Source: CAZWLD01 sp964634685 (GTDB lineage Bacteria > Bacillota_I > Bacilli_A > Acholeplasmatales > JAEDCM01). From it: a stretch of 27,911 bases of DNA. Under the pieces are notes generated by a model that had not been told where the DNA came from, made no database searches, and was given only the letters and a program-made list of their open reading frames with translations. Position 1 is the stretch's first letter. The number at the start of each line of letters is the position of its first letter. Where the stretch lies: the NCBI GenBank assembly GCA_964634685.1, contig CAZWLD010000029.1, positions 1 to 27,911 of the forward strand, in the 5' to 3' direction. The translations under genes and the position numbers were made by a program. This document shows, in pieces, positions 21,711 through 27,911 of this stretch.

Positions 21711-22514
21711 TTAAATAGCATAAATTAACACTACACCAAGCAAAATACCAAACATAATGAAGAAAGCTGGGAGCTTTGACTTATACATCAAAATCGATTG
21801 TGGAATAATTTCTCCAAAGACAACATAGAGCATCGCACCGCTTGCTAGAGCCAAGCTAATGGCCAATCCCATATCACCAATTCCTCCAAGCCAATAGCCT
21901 AATACCGCTCCAATCATTGTTGGTAATCCTGATAAGGCCGTAAGTAAAACCGCCTTTAAACGATTCATTCCCCCACTTATCAATGGAACGACAATGGCCA
22001 TTCCCTCAGGGATATTATGTAAAGCAATGATAAAGGCTAAGAAAATACCGTTATTAACCTCGTGAGCATAGGATGATCCGATTGATAGTCCTTCGGGAAG
22101 ATTATGAAAGGCTATCGCTAAAACCATAATTACTCCTGCTCGCAATAAAGAGGTATTTCCAGGATTTGTTAATCCTTCACTGTGAATTAATTCATCCAAA
22201 TCATCATGAGTTTTCGGATGATTTTCGTCAAGATGAGAATTATTTTTGGCACTAATTCTATCCAAAACAAAATTTAATAAAAAGACTAAGGCAATTCCAA
22301 TTACCACAAAGGCGACCGCAATAAAAACATTTGAACTATCAATTGAAGAACTCAATAGGTCAAAACAAACAATGCTGAGCATAACACCACCTGCAAAGCT
22401 TAAAAGTAAGCTCATCGTCGCATTAGAATCCTTTTTAAACATGGCACCTACGACTCCTCCAAGTCCGGTCCCACATACACCAACCAAAAGAGTGTATATT
22501 ATTATTTCAACCAT
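21711..22514 (-). CDS. ZIP family metal transporter
   Basis: A 267-residue membrane protein of the ZIP/ZupT family importing zinc or other divalent metals. About eight membrane segments are visible, with a His/Asp-rich cytoplasmic loop near residues 88-115 (SHLDENHPKTHDDLDE). The transport-path motifs are HNLPEGLSIG in segment IV and HNIPEGMAIV in segment V. ATG 22514 is preceded by GGATGTGA about 8 bases away. A -10 (TATAAT, 22541-22536) lies upstream. The stop is about 65 bases before small RNA copy B; there is no separate terminator. Metal specificity cannot be read from sequence. Confidence 0.9.
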   Translation of the reverse strand: MVEIIIYTLLVGVCGTGLGGVVGAMFKKDSNATMSLLLSFAGGVMLSIVCFDLLSSSIDSSNVFIAVAFVVIGIALVFLLNFVLDRISAKNNSHLDENHPKTHDDLDELIHSEGLTNPGNTSLLRAGVIMVLAIAFHNLPEGLSIGSSYAHEVNNGIFLAFIIALHNIPEGMAIVVPLISGGMNRLKAVLLTALSGLPTMIGAVLGYWLGGIGDMGLAISLALASGAMLYVVFGEIIPQSILMYKSKLPAFFIMFGILLGVVLIYAI

Positions 22515-22535
22515 CTAATATCACATCCAGAAAAG

Positions 22536-22541
22536 ATTATA
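22536..22541 (-). promoter_or_regulatory. -10 box of the ZIP transporter gene
   Basis: TATAAT on the minus strand, about 22 bases before ATG 22514, with a T-rich -35 region overlapping the upstream terminator. Confidence 0.45.
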
Positions 22542-22557
22542 CTACACATTAATCAAC

Positions 22558-22579
22558 AAAAAAAGAGCAAAACGCTCTT
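22558..22579 (-). terminator. intrinsic terminator of the alarmone synthetase gene
   Basis: AAGAGC/GCTCTT (22563-22568, 22574-22579) around five bases, followed on the minus strand by a T-run. It begins at the stop codon. Confidence 0.85.
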
Positions 22580-23246
22580 ATTTTTTTTGAATTTTATGAA
22601 AAATGCTTTGCATACGATAATCAGTCTCGGAAATAATATTCGCACACTCTAATAATTCTTTACTAATCTCTTCGGTATTTTCTAAATTTTTCTTGTATTT
22701 TAATTCATGCTCAAGCGAAGCCCAAAAGTCCATCGCAATGGTTCGAATTTGAACCTCAACCCGAATCGGCTCCTTGCGATCAGTGAAAAAAACGGGTACC
22801 TCCACAATTAAATGAAGGCTTCGATAGCCATTTGGTTTCGGGTTTTGAATATAATCCTTCACTTCGATTAATCGAATATCATCTTGTTTAATTAAAGCAT
22901 CCGCAATAAAATAAATATCCTCAACAAAGGAACAAATAACTCGAATTCCGGCCACGTCATTTAAATTATTTCGAATTGAATCTAGCGATATTTCTAAGTT
23001 TTTTCTTTTTAATTTATCATATATACTTTCCGGCTTTTTGATTCTTGAATTGATAAATTCAATGGGATTTCGTTGATACCTGACTGAAAATTCATCATTT
23101 AAAACCTCAAGCTTTGTTTTAACCTCGCGAATAGCACAATTATAAATCATCATCATTTCTTGAAACAATTTTCCAGCCTTGAATATTTCATTTTTATCAA
23201 CAGGAATATCAACCTCATTGTTTCTAATAACAATTGTATTGCTCAT
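22578..23246 (-). CDS. relQ: small alarmone synthetase (RelQ/YjbM type)
   Basis: Synthesises (p)ppGpp by transferring pyrophosphate from ATP to GDP or GTP; cytoplasmic. It has 222 residues, the single-domain length, with no hydrolase or regulatory domains. Synthetase motifs: EFINSRIKKPESIYDKLKRK near 64-83, the NDVAGIRVICSF beta strand with its Asp, PKPNGYRSLHLIVEVP (the G-loop and catalytic Tyr), and RVEVQIRTIAMDFWASLEHE with the catalytic Glu. ATG 23246 has GGAGGG 6 bases upstream. Its divergent neighbour is recJ. In Bacillus, relQ is linked to nadK and rluD; neither is here. RelP is an alternative name; RelQ is the better fit by length and motif but not certain. Confidence 0.88.
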   Translation of the reverse strand: MSNTIVIRNNEVDIPVDKNEIFKAGKLFQEMMMIYNCAIREVKTKLEVLNDEFSVRYQRNPIEFINSRIKKPESIYDKLKRKNLEISLDSIRNNLNDVAGIRVICSFVEDIYFIADALIKQDDIRLIEVKDYIQNPKPNGYRSLHLIVEVPVFFTDRKEPIRVEVQIRTIAMDFWASLEHELKYKKNLENTEEISKELLECANIISETDYRMQSIFHKIQKK

Positions 23247-23293
23247 ATAAATCCCTCCATCATATTTTGCTACGAATATTTCCTTTCAATATA

Positions 23294-23299
23294 ATTATA
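23294..23299 (-). promoter_or_regulatory. -10 box of the alarmone synthetase gene
   Basis: TATAAT on the minus strand within AAGGTATAATTATA, with TTGTTG-like sequence 15 bases upstream. The leader is about 40 bases. Confidence 0.45.
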
Positions 23300-23362
23300 C
23301 CTTATATTTATTTACAACAATCAAAGAATTGTAAAAAATTATGGGAAAATCAGTCCCCTAAA

Positions 23363-23371
23363 TGATATAAT
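23363..23371 (+). promoter_or_regulatory. extended -10 promoter of recJ
   Basis: TGATATAAT matches the extended -10 exactly, 19 bases before ATG 23391. There is no good -35. Confidence 0.6.
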
Positions 23372-23390
23372 TTTATTTGAGGTGGAAGCT

Positions 23391-24968
23391 ATGAAATATC
23401 AAGAATTTACAGAGGAATATGAAAACATAACTAATAATGAGCTTTTAAACAAGGTTTTATGGTTTAATGGCATCAAAACAAAAGCGGAATATCAAGCAAT
23501 TCAAACTAATTCCTTTCCTTTTTACTTTGACAATACTGATTATTTCATTGATATGGTTAATAAACATCAAAAGAAAAAAATCATTGTGATTGGTGATTAT
23601 GATTGTGATGGTGTTTGTGCTACTTCTATTATGGTAATTTTTCTAAAAAAGCTAGGAATTGACTGTGATTACATCATTGGAAATAGATTTATTGATGGCT
23701 ATGGAATGAATAATGAATTAATTGATAAGGCCATTGCCAAGGGAGCTAGTCTCTTAATCACCGTTGATAATGGAATCAAATGCAAGGACAATGTCCAATA
23801 CGCCAAGGATAAAGGTCTTGATATCATCGTCACCGACCACCATTTGCCAGATTTTGATTCCATTCCTGATTGTATGATTTATAATCCTCACTACAATACT
23901 AATCTTCCCTTCAAGGATGTTTGCGGAGCCTTTGTGGCCTTTATGCTTGTATTTGGATATTATAAATCAAATAAAGCTATCGTCACCTTAGAAAAAAATG
24001 ACATTCAAGAATTTTATGAATTAGCTGCCATTGCCACAATTGGCGATGTCATGCCTTTATATAATATCAATCGACTTATTGTAAAATCTCTTGTTAATAA
24101 AATAAATACCAATCGACTTATAAGTCTTTCTCTCAATCGATTGATTACAGAAGCTAAGGATATATCATCATCAACCGATTTAGCCTTTAAAATTGTCCCA
24201 ATATTAAACGCTCCTGGAAGAATCCAAAGCGCTCAAGCAGCCGTTGATTTCTTGATTGGGAAAGATGTTTCCCTTAACACTCTATTTGAATTAAATGAAA
24301 AAAGAAAAAAAATCACCAAAGAAAGCCTCGAATTACTAACAATTGATGATGAAAATATCAATGTTATTTATCACGAAAACCTAAATGAGGGAATCATTGG
24401 TATTCTTGCCGGTTCAATCAAAGAAAAAACAAATAAACCAACCTTTGTTTTTACCAATGGCGAAAACGGCGAAATAAAAGGATCCGGTCGTTCTGTTGAA
24501 GGGTTTAACATTTTAGTCGAGGCTGAAAAAATTATCAAGGAAAATGATTTAGTTTTAAGATATGGTGGACATGAGGGAGCTATGGGAATTACTCTAAAAA
24601 ATATGGAGGCCTTTTATTCCTTTAAAAAAATCATCAATGATGTTTTTAAGAATTTTGTAATTGAACCGGTTATTCCCTACATTAAATACCCAAACATTTC
24701 ATTTGAGGAAGGAAGCAAATTATTAAATTCCCTTGAGCCCTTTGGCCAAGGCCTAAATATTCCTCTATTTATGATTGAAGGAATACCAAATAACAAAAGA
24801 ATATTAAAAGAAGCTCATACAAGCTTCTCCATTAATAATAATTATCGATATGATTTTATTTATTTCAATCATATTGTATCAAACGAACAAAAATATTATT
24901 TTACTATTACCGAGTCATTATATAACAATCGAATAACCTATAAAGGGAATGTAAAAGATAGTATTTAG
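23391..24968 (+). CDS. recJ: RecJ-like single-strand DNA exonuclease (DHH family)
   Basis: A 5'-3' single-strand-specific exonuclease of the DHH/DHHA1 phosphoesterase superfamily, acting in recombination and mismatch or excision repair. It has 525 residues, shorter than long Bacillus RecJ and consistent with the compact form. Metal-binding motifs: IGDYDCDG (Asp69, 71, 73), LITVDNGI (Asp126), the DHH triad at 149-151 in VTDHHLP, and IATIGDVMPL. The DHHA1 half has GSGRSVEGFNIL and YGGHEGAMGITL. An OB-like segment closes it. ATG 23391 has GAGGTGG 5 bases upstream; GTG 23382 overlaps that site. It is monocistronic and divergent from the alarmone synthetase. A remnant of its own C-terminal coding sequence lies just behind it. 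Confidence 0.88.
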   Translation: MKYQEFTEEYENITNNELLNKVLWFNGIKTKAEYQAIQTNSFPFYFDNTDYFIDMVNKHQKKKIIVIGDYDCDGVCATSIMVIFLKKLGIDCDYIIGNRFIDGYGMNNELIDKAIAKGASLLITVDNGIKCKDNVQYAKDKGLDIIVTDHHLPDFDSIPDCMIYNPHYNTNLPFKDVCGAFVAFMLVFGYYKSNKAIVTLEKNDIQEFYELAAIATIGDVMPLYNINRLIVKSLVNKINTNRLISLSLNRLITEAKDISSSTDLAFKIVPILNAPGRIQSAQAAVDFLIGKDVSLNTLFELNEKRKKITKESLELLTIDDENINVIYHENLNEGIIGILAGSIKEKTNKPTFVFTNGENGEIKGSGRSVEGFNILVEAEKIIKENDLVLRYGGHEGAMGITLKNMEAFYSFKKIINDVFKNFVIEPVIPYIKYPNISFEEGSKLLNSLEPFGQGLNIPLFMIEGIPNNKRILKEAHTSFSINNNYRYDFIYFNHIVSNEQKYYFTITESLYNNRITYKGNVKDSI

Positions 24969-24979
24969 ATGACTTGAAA

Positions 24980-25040
24980 TATTGATGGAAATGAGGCAGC
25001 TATGCGAATTTCAAAGGAATTCAAAGCTTTCAGCAAATAA
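24980..25040 (+). pseudogene. decayed duplicate of a RecJ C-terminal segment
   Basis: The frame DGNEAAMRISKEFKAFSK, ending at TAA 25038-25040, matches the intact RecJ GGHEGAMGITLKNMEAFYSF at 24568-24627. At the DNA level ATGAGGCAGCTATGCGAATT (24991-25010) differs by two bases from 24571-24590. It is a short piece of a second recJ-like gene, left behind by duplication or recombination. Confidence 0.65.
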
Positions 25041-25049
25041 AGTCTAACG

Positions 25050-25104
25050 AAAAAAATAAGCTAATAGCTTTGGTTACTTACTAGAAGCTATTAGCTTTTT
25101 TTAA
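25050..25104. terminator. bidirectional terminator between recJ and the LRR gene
   Basis: AAGCTAATAGCTT (25058-25070) and AAGCTATTAGCTT (25085-25097) form a perfect 13-bp stem with a 14-base loop. T-runs flank it on both strands, so it ends both convergent transcripts. Confidence 0.9.
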
Positions 25105-25130
25105 TAAAGAAAATCTTGATTGTGTTTATC

Positions 25131-25712
25131 TTATTCTTTATTGACTTCAACCCATTCAAAAACATCATTAGAAACTATACAATCACTTGAAACGGTTATG
25201 CTTTTCAAATTTTTACACATAAAAAATGCTTGCGCATTGATTTTAGTTACGCTTTTAGGAATTGTTATGTTAGCTAAAGAAGTGCACCCATAAAACATCT
25301 TTTCACTGATCTCAGTCAAGCCATCTAAAATAATAACATCCGTTAAAAGCTTACAGTGCTCAAAAATTGAACATCCAATCGTGGATACACTACTAGGAAT
25401 AGTTATAGACCTAATGCCTGTTAAATAAAAGGCTTGGTCATCGAATATTTTTACACTGTTAGGGATTGTTATCATCTTTAGATCAAGACATCCTGTAAAG
25501 GCTTTTTCGCCAATTTTAATAACACCTTCGGGGATAATAATGCTTCTTACCTTTTTAGCAAATCTAAAGGCATCCTTGCCTATTTCCTTTACGCCATTAG
25601 GAATAGCAATATGACCACCCTTTCCTAAATATTTAATTAATATTCCATCTTCGATTTGATAATCCTCAGGAATACAAATAGTTTCATCTCCATTATGAAT
25701 TAATTCACTCAT
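25131..25712 (-). CDS. BspA-type leucine-rich repeat protein (LRR_5)
   Basis: A 193-residue protein made of five to six BspA/TpLRR units of about 23 residues with the pattern LxxIxIPxxVxxIxxxAFxxC, for example RSIIIPEGVIKIGEKAFTGC, KMITIPNSVKIFDDQAFYLT and ANITIPKSVTKINAQAFFMC. No signal peptide or anchor is visible, so despite the family's link to surface adhesins this copy looks cytoplasmic or non-classically placed. ATG 25712 has AAAGGAG 10 bases upstream. It is probably the third gene of the operon starting at 26289. A paralogue lies at 26535; both share the KYLGKGGxIAIPN opening. Function unknown, probably protein binding. Confidence 0.85.
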   Translation of the reverse strand: MSELIHNGDETICIPEDYQIEDGILIKYLGKGGHIAIPNGVKEIGKDAFRFAKKVRSIIIPEGVIKIGEKAFTGCLDLKMITIPNSVKIFDDQAFYLTGIRSITIPSSVSTIGCSIFEHCKLLTDVIILDGLTEISEKMFYGCTSLANITIPKSVTKINAQAFFMCKNLKSITVSSDCIVSNDVFEWVEVNKE

Positions 25713-25747
25713 TTTTTTATTTCTCTCCTTTTCTTATAAATATATTA

Positions 25748-25942
25748 TCAAAATTTCCTTTCAAAGAAAGGGCAGTTTGATAATGCTTGAGTAAAAAGAT
25801 TTTTCTTTGAACACCGATTTTTCGCTTTTTCATCGACATCAAATAAATTTTTATTTGGCCTAGGCTTAAGGGCTGCATTTGCAGGATCATACCAATGCTT
25901 ACAAAATACACACCATCTGTTTTTTTTACAATCTCCAAGCAT
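25748..25942 (-). CDS. small Cys-rich protein, probable zinc binder
   Basis: A 64-residue protein with cysteines at 5, 11, 14, 44 and 57, in MLGDCKKNRWCVFCKHWYDP, NRCSKK and LSNCPFFERKF. The CxxC followed by single Cys residues suggests one structural metal site. I recognise a CVFCKHWYDPxN pattern in small Bacillota proteins of unknown function. ATG 25942 has GGGAGG 7-8 bases upstream, and it starts 20 bases after the preceding gene. An overlapping frame of 73 codons on the same strand has no comparable support. Operon with the gene at 25963 and the LRR gene. Confidence 0.65.
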   Translation of the reverse strand: MLGDCKKNRWCVFCKHWYDPANAALKPRPNKNLFDVDEKAKNRCSKKNLFTQALSNCPFFERKF

Positions 25943-25962
25943 AAAATTGCCTCCCTTTTTAT

Positions 25963-26289
25963 CTATAGATACAATAGATTTTCTTCAAATCTATTCCAAT
26001 CACTTTGATTGATATATTCTTTGGCTGGTTTTTTATCTATAACAGCTATTCCGAATTCCTTTTCAATGTATTTAATATATTTTGGTATCTTCAAGGCAGT
26101 ATGTCTTACACTAAAGCTTCTATGCTTTTTTAGCTTACTTACATCAAATAAGAAAACACCTTGTGCAAAAATATCCTTGTTACTTCTTCTGAAATCTTGA
26201 GTGAAGAGAAAATACTTTGTTCGATCCTTGATCAAATAAAAGCTTTGTTTTCCCTTTGAGCTAGTAGTACAATAAATATAATTCTTCAT
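25963..26289 (-). CDS. uncharacterised small basic protein
   Basis: A 108-residue, Lys/Arg/Tyr-rich protein without signal peptide. The segments MKNYIYCTTSSKGKQSFYLI, KYFLFTQDFRRSNKDIF, HTALKIPKYIKYIEKEFGIA and VIDK match a type of small uncharacterised Bacillota protein I have seen, but I know no function. ATG 26289 has TAGGAGG 6 bases upstream. First gene of a three-gene operon with the Cys-rich protein and the LRR protein. A regulatory or toxin-like role would be speculation. Confidence 0.6.
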   Translation of the reverse strand: MKNYIYCTTSSKGKQSFYLIKDRTKYFLFTQDFRRSNKDIFAQGVFLFDVSKLKKHRSFSVRHTALKIPKYIKYIEKEFGIAVIDKKPAKEYINQSDWNRFEENLLYL

Positions 26290-26402
26290 TTTTTGCCTCC
26301 TAAATTATTGTGTTTAATTTAGTTAATCATACTAACTACTTTTGATTAACTTTTAATTTCCCAATAATAGAGAAATCATTACAAAAACTACAAATTAATT
26401 TT

Positions 26403-26425
26403 TACCCCTTATTTTATAAGGGGTA
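26403..26425. repeat. 10-bp perfect palindrome with 3-base loop
   Basis: TACCCCTTAT and ATAAGGGGTA around TTT, in the 245-base gap between the two LRR regions. There is no T-run, so it is not a clear terminator. The rest of 26290-26534 holds a TTAATCA/TGATTAA pair near 26319-26345 and nothing else I can name. Confidence 0.55.
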
Positions 26426-26534
26426 TATAAGGATATTTATTTTAGATTTATGGATTTTGAAGCAAATTATGTATAATTTTCATTAATAAAAAGACTAATT
26501 CCAATACAATTTACTTGATAAAAAAAATTAAGCA

Positions 26535-27187
26535 TCAAGCCCTAATGATTTTTATTTTTTTACTCCAATCTCCAAAGTCATTTTGAATAACACAATTCCT
26601 TGGGATTATGATGCTTTTTAGATTATCTAAGCCTTTAAGTAAAAGAAAATCAATTTCAACAGCACTCTCAGGAATAATTAAATTTTGTAGTTTACTACAA
26701 TCGGAAAACATACTAAGGGCAATTTTCTTAACACCATTTAAAATTGTCACATGAGTTAAATTGTTACACCCAGCAAAGGCAAAGCTTCCAAATGCATTTA
26801 TACTTTCAGGAATAGTTAAGCTAGTTAGTCCCGCTCCACCAAAAGCAATATCCTCAATTTTTTTAACGCTATTTGGAATGGTTACACTTTCTAAATTTTT
26901 ACATTTAAAAAAGGCCTTTTTTCCAATATTAATTACACTACTAGGTATAATGACACTTGTTATGCTCATGCAGCCCTCAAAGGCACTTCTATCAATTTCG
27001 GTTACAACGTTAGGAATTGCAATATTACCGCCTTTACCCAAATATTTTTTTAGTACTCCCTCTTTGATTATATAATCATTAGGATTAGAAATTACCTCTT
27101 TGACATTATTCACTCCTGCCTCACCACAAAAAGGCATGTCTTCCATTCAAATACTAATTCTTTTCCACAATTTTTACATTTACTCAT
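26535..27187 (-). pseudogene. BspA-type LRR protein with frameshifted N-terminal zinc ribbon
   Basis: Two frames make one protein. From ATG 27187 (a binding site AGGAA 7-8 bases upstream) the sequence reads MSKCKNCGKELVFEWKTC and then runs off-frame to a TGA at 27110. The +1 frame from about 27136 continues FCGEAGVNNVKEVIS and KKYLGKGGNIAIPN into six LRR_5 units, ending at 26535. One base added in the C2T5 run at 27128-27134 would restore a CxxC...CxFC zinc ribbon. A 203-residue frame can begin at ATG 27146, but it has no binding site and lacks the first Cys pair. This is either a real mutation, a phase-variable run or a sequencing error. The LRR part is otherwise intact. Confidence 0.7.
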
Positions 27188-27264
27188 TTCCATTTTCCTT
27201 TCTTTTCAAAACAAAAATATATCAATATAACTCAATAGCTAATCTCTTTAAATTAAATTGTCAA

Positions 27265-27304
27265 ATAATAGCCGCTAATTATGTATTTAATTAGCAGCTA
27301 TTAT
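27265..27304 (-). terminator. hairpin, possible terminator of the Sel1-like gene
   Basis: ATAATAGCCGCTAATTA and TAATTAGCAGCTATTAT form a 17-bp stem around six bases; the only imperfect pair is C-A, which is a G-U pair on the minus strand. The T-run after it is short. The rest of 27198-27432 shows nothing else. Confidence 0.55.
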
Positions 27305-27432
27305 AGATACAATATTTTACAAATCTAAACCTATAAACATATAACCAAATAGCCCCTACAAAGGTAAATATGTAATTAGAATATCTATAGCATATAAAAC
27401 TAATTATAATTCATAAACTATAAAATACCTAA

Positions 27433-27909
27433 TTATAAACGAACATAACGCTGAGTATATTTGGGTTTATTAAACGATCTATCCATATCTTTAAGCGCAG
27501 TATTAATATAGTCATCAATTGCCGACTCATCTTCATCAAAAAATCCAGGATCATAGCCTAATTCCTTAAGCTTAAGAAAGGTCTCATATGCCTCTTTTGC
27601 ATTATAATCAATGAAGCCATCACCAATGACCTGCTCGCGTGCCTTATAAAACATACAATCTAGAGACCCTAATTCAATACCTAAATCCAAATAATAACCA
27701 AACTTATCTGGGTCAATTGCAGCAAGGGCCTCCTCTGAATATTCATAACCCTCTCGCAAGTATTTAATTTCTAGCACCATATCAATACAAGCTAAAGCAT
27801 CACCAGCCTCAATAGCCTTCAACAAATACGCGATTACTTTATTGTCATCTCCTTTTTTTTGGAAATCTAAAGCAATACTACGAAAATCTTTTTTTGTGAA
27901 TTTTGTCAT
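27433..27909 (-). CDS. Sel1/TPR-like helical repeat protein (possibly partial at the edge)
   Basis: At least 158 residues of paired helices: QKKGDDNKVIAYLLKAIEAG, DALACIDMVLEIKYLREG, YYLDLGIELGSLDCMFYKAR and NAKEAYETFLKLKELGYDP. The alternating small and acidic residues resemble Sel1-like repeats, which mediate protein contacts. No signal peptide is visible. ATG 27909 is two bases from the window end, so the binding site cannot be checked and the gene may begin further upstream. Function unknown. Confidence 0.6.
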   Translation of the reverse strand: MTKFTKKDFRSIALDFQKKGDDNKVIAYLLKAIEAGDALACIDMVLEIKYLREGYEYSEEALAAIDPDKFGYYLDLGIELGSLDCMFYKAREQVIGDGFIDYNAKEAYETFLKLKELGYDPGFFDEDESAIDDYINTALKDMDRSFNKPKYTQRYVRL

Positions 27910-27911
27910 TG

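Noticed and set aside
25717..25938. 73-codon frame overlapping the Cys-rich gene
   Set aside because: The alternative frame has a GGGAGG binding site at the correct distance, a CxxC motif and a better gap to its neighbours.
26403..26425. TACCCCTTAT palindrome as a terminator
   Set aside because: No T-run follows on either strand.
1..27911. CRISPR array, tRNA, rRNA or recoded TGA
   Set aside because: I saw no regularly spaced repeats with unique spacers, no cloverleaf or rRNA sequence, and tryptophan is encoded by TGG with TGA used as stop.

Overview
The window comes from a low-GC, spore-forming Bacillota, most likely the Bacilli/Erysipelotrichia side close to the Mollicutes branch. The reasons are the AT-rich sequence, AGGAGG-type ribosome binding sites with frequent TTG and GTG starts, TGA used as a normal stop, and three endospore genes (yabG, cwlJ, gerQ). 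The order HD phosphohydrolase - rnmV - ksgA - yabG - ispE is the Bacillus rnmV-ksgA-yabG-(veg-sspF)-ispE neighbourhood without veg and sspF. These placements are inferences from gene content; there is no rRNA in the window.

Layout. 1-2160 (+): an accessory patch with a DUF4417 protein, a small protein with a TDHG/HTH tail like those of phage and polymorphic-toxin proteins, a small acidic partner, and the wreck of an IS66 transposase. 2205-6604 (-): core genes ispE, yabG, ksgA, rnmV and an HD phosphohydrolase. 6654-8750 (-): a GNAT-ASCH fusion and a DUF1016 PD-(D/E)XK nuclease, the latter behind a leader peptide and a terminator-like hairpin. 8750-9440: decayed sequence with an ATPase fragment. 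9442-11403 (+): pduL, cwlJ, gerQ and a HIT protein. 11417-15014 (-): a MacB-like ABC exporter with a small lipoprotein, and an XRE regulator with a striking five-residue glycine repeat.

15120-21246 (-): a block that appears to be one operon. It encodes a large lipoprotein 5'-nucleotidase with OB-like modules, a 49-residue lipoprotein, a secreted endonuclease I, and a protein that looks like the C-terminal half of FtsZ joined to an FtsK-gamma winged helix. The first three would degrade extracellular nucleic acid and release nucleosides and phosphate. Just upstream (21319-21697) lie two tandem, diverged copies of what I read as a small-RNA gene. Each has a -10 box, a conserved 5' hairpin with compensatory changes, a C-rich anti-Shine-Dalgarno stretch and a near-identical terminator, and each is preceded by TTATG motifs repeated every 11 bp, resembling a Pho-type response-regulator site. 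This is the most interesting part of the window.

21711-24968: a ZIP metal transporter (-), a small alarmone synthetase (-) and a RecJ-like exonuclease (+) with a decayed duplicate of its C-terminal segment behind it. 25050-27911 (-): two BspA-type leucine-rich-repeat proteins (one with its zinc ribbon cut off by a one-base frameshift), a small Cys-rich protein, an uncharacterised small protein and a Sel1/TPR-like protein at the window edge. I see no rRNA, tRNA, CRISPR array or origin.
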